A stretch of 64,000 nucleotides of DNA from Pasteurella sp049670895 (lineage in GTDB: Bacteria; Pseudomonadota; Gammaproteobacteria; Enterobacterales; Pasteurellaceae). A program made the position numbers and the translations under genes. Below the pieces are notes generated by a model. The model saw only the letters and a list, made by a program, of their open reading frames with translations. It did no database searches and was not told the origin of the DNA. Positions 62,454-64,000 of the stretch are shown piece by piece; the first letter of the stretch is position 1; every line of letters begins with the position of its first letter. Location: assembly GCF_049670895.1 (NCBI RefSeq), contig NZ_CP187170.1; one strand, written 5' to 3'.

Positions 62454-63857
62454 ATGGCTAGAAAGACCGCAAAAAACACAAATCCCCCCCTAGAACAAGG
62501 CATTGTCCCGCCGCATTCTTTGGAAGCAGAACAGTCTGTGTTAGGCGGCATTTTAATTCACCCTGCACATTGGGACAGCATCAGTGACATGCTGATTGGC
62601 GATGACTTTTATTTAGCGGCACATCGTGTCATTTTCCAAGAAATGGAAAGTTTAATTCGTCAAGGCAAGCCGATTGATCTCATCAATATTTATGAATTTC
62701 TAAAAGAAAAAAATCTCAGTGAAGAAGTGGGCGGATTCGCCTATTTAGCAGAATTATCCAAAAACACCCCAAGTGTGAGCAATATTGTTTCTTATGCGAC
62801 AATTGTGCGTGATCGGGCGATTTTACGGGATTTAATTGGCGTCAGTAATGAAGTGGCACAAAGTTGTTACAACACCAAAGGGGTGGAAGTAAAAGATATT
62901 TTAGATGAAGCCGAGCGTAAAGTGTTTGCGATTTCTGAAAAACGCACCACATCTAATGAGGGGCCACAAAATATTTGTGCCATTTTGGAAAAAACCATTG
63001 ATCGTATTGAACTGCTCAGCCAAACCGAAGGGCATAATGGGATTACAGGGGTAAGCACAGGCTTTGACGCCTTAGATAAAAAAACCGCAGGCTTGCAACC
63101 TTCTGATTTAATCATTGTGGCTGCCCGTCCCTCAATGGGAAAAACCACCTTTGCGATGAACCTGTGTGAAAATGCCGCCTTAAAAAGCGACAAACCTGTA
63201 TTGGTGTTCAGTTTAGAGATGCCTGCAGAACAAATTATGATGCGTTCGTTAGCCTCTTTATCACGAGTGGATCAAGTGAAAATTCGTACAGGGCAAGGCT
63301 TAGATCAAAGTGATTGGGCAAAAATTGGCAGTACCATGGGCATTTTTGCCAATAAACCGAATTTATATATTGATGATTCTTCTGGTTTAACCCCAACAGA
63401 ATTACGTTCACGAGCAAGGCGGGTGTACCGAGAGCATGGTGGATTAAGCTTGATCATGGTGGACTATTTACAACTCATGCGGGCACCGGGGTTTGCGGAG
63501 AACCGAACTTTAGAAATTGCCGAAATTTCCCGTTCTTTAAAAGCCTTAGCAAAAGAATTAGAAGTGCCTGTTATTGCGTTATCCCAGCTTAACCGTACTC
63601 TTGAAAACCGTGCGGATAAACGCCCCGTCAACTCGGATTTACGTGAATCAGGATCCATCGAACAAGATGCCGACTTAATTATGTTTATCTATCGAGATGA
63701 AGTCTATAACGATAACTCGGAAGATAAAGGTATCGCAGAAATTATCATTGGTAAACAGCGTAACGGACCAATTGGACGAGTGAGATTAGCCTTTAGAGGG
63801 CAATATTCTCGCTTTGATAATTTGGCAGAGCAACGAGATATGAGAGACGATTATTAA
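62454..63857 (+). CDS. dnaB: Replicative DNA helicase DnaB
   Basis: The hexameric fork helicase. The 467-residue protein has the N-terminal domain (about 18-120, PPHSLEAEQSVLGGIL), a linker helix, and the RecA-like motor with Walker A ARPSMGKTT at 224-232, Walker B LIMVDYLQLM near 333-342, and the sensor stretch SQLNRTLENRADKRP near 382. There is no intein. A run of seven Cs occurs in codons for NPP near the start. No ribosome site stands out before the ATG. Its stop overlaps the alr start by one base. Confidence 0.98.
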   Translation: MARKTAKNTNPPLEQGIVPPHSLEAEQSVLGGILIHPAHWDSISDMLIGDDFYLAAHRVIFQEMESLIRQGKPIDLINIYEFLKEKNLSEEVGGFAYLAELSKNTPSVSNIVSYATIVRDRAILRDLIGVSNEVAQSCYNTKGVEVKDILDEAERKVFAISEKRTTSNEGPQNICAILEKTIDRIELLSQTEGHNGITGVSTGFDALDKKTAGLQPSDLIIVAARPSMGKTTFAMNLCENAALKSDKPVLVFSLEMPAEQIMMRSLASLSRVDQVKIRTGQGLDQSDWAKIGSTMGIFANKPNLYIDDSSGLTPTELRSRARRVYREHGGLSLIMVDYLQLMRAPGFAENRTLEIAEISRSLKALAKELEVPVIALSQLNRTLENRADKRPVNSDLRESGSIEQDADLIMFIYRDEVYNDNSEDKGIAEIIIGKQRNGPIGRVRLAFRGQYSRFDNLAEQRDMRDDY

Positions 63858-64000
63858 TGAATATGAAACCTGCAACCGCCAAAATCAGTTCTGTTGCATT
63901 AAAACATAACATTCAGGCGATTAAACAAAAAGCCCCACAAAGTAAAATCATCGCCGTTGTAAAAGCAAATGCCTATGGACATGGCGTGGTTTTTGTTTCC
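63857..64000 (+). CDS. alr: Alanine racemase, N-terminal part (cut by window edge)
   Basis: The first 48 residues of the PLP enzyme that makes D-alanine for peptidoglycan. AVVKANAYGHG contains the lysine that binds PLP and is diagnostic; KISSVALKHNIQAIKQKAP before it is the usual N-terminus. It starts at ATG 63857, overlapping the dnaB stop, or at ATG 63863, which would match family N-termini (MKPATAKI) as well. The gene runs off the right edge. The dnaB-alr order is common in gammaproteobacteria. Confidence 0.93.
   Translation, partial: MNMKPATAKISSVALKHNIQAIKQKAPQSKIIAVVKANAYGHGVVFVS

Noticed and set aside
1..64000. CRISPR array, insertion sequence, prophage or tRNA genes
   Set aside because: No regularly spaced repeats, transposase, integrase or phage structural gene, or tRNA cloverleaf is recognisable by eye in the window; a dedicated tRNA and repeat scan would be needed to exclude small or divergent ones.

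Overview
The window is chromosomal DNA of a Pasteurellaceae bacterium. The main evidence is the 9-mer AAGTGCGGT and its complement, the uptake signal sequence (USS) of the Haemophilus influenzae / Pasteurella multocida / Aggregatibacter subgroup. It recurs more than thirty times, both inside genes and as inverted pairs between genes. The gene orders thiC-F-S-G, ygiM-cca, lrp-ftsK-lolA-rarA, folP-glmM and dnaB-alr also fit, as do an Hsf/Hia-type adhesin and a selenocysteine formate dehydrogenase. Base composition is moderately AT-rich. I cannot fix the species; a Pasteurella-like organism is my best reading. I recognise no tRNA, rRNA, insertion sequence, prophage or CRISPR array.

Layout. 1-3.6 kb (minus): thiamin operon with a TPP riboswitch, then thiC, thiF, thiS and thiG (thiG is cut by the window edge). 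3.6-4.6 kb: a long AT-rich gap. 4.6-14.3 kb (plus): one 3231-residue trimeric autotransporter adhesin. 14.5-20.5 kb (minus): the accessory pair that is the most interesting part of the window. It has a 621-residue membrane protein with a two-helix channel-like N-terminus, Rossmann-like domains and a C-terminal RyR-type domain, followed by a 1321-residue TIR / STAND-NTPase / transmembrane / TPR-like protein. 20.9-29.6 kb (plus): dinB, htpX, epmC, yadGH, and a TAXI-type TRAP transporter with a universal stress protein. 29.7-36.2 kb (minus): prs, ispE, lolB, cca, ygiM, pit and its DUF47 partner. 36.3-47.3 kb (plus): ygiF, radA, lrp, ftsK, lolA, rarA, folP, glmM, sixA. 47.5-48.4 kb: an aromatic-poor, Ala/Lys/Glu-rich repeat lipoprotein. 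48.4-52.4 kb (minus): tilS, pdxY, a DUF4850-like secreted protein, accA. 52.6-53.0 kb: a periplasmic MliC-like lysozyme inhibitor. 53.1-58.8 kb (minus): formate dehydrogenase fdnGHI plus fdhE, with an in-frame UGA selenocysteine codon and a SECIS-like hairpin in fdnG. 59.1-64 kb (plus): fdhD, uvrD, dnaB and the start of alr.

How the parts work together. Most of the window is conserved housekeeping: cofactor synthesis, lipoprotein sorting (lolA and lolB), replication and repair (dinB, radA, rarA, uvrD, dnaB, ftsK) and envelope precursors (glmM, ispE, accA). The formate dehydrogenase subunits sit between their two maturation factors, fdhE downstream and fdhD divergently upstream. The TIR-STAND-TPR/RyR pair looks like a stress-response or anti-invader module. 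I infer that a triggered STAND ATPase activates a TIR NAD-consuming enzyme whose product, or the resulting nucleotide imbalance, could be read by the RyR-bearing membrane protein. That link is a hypothesis, not something the sequence proves.
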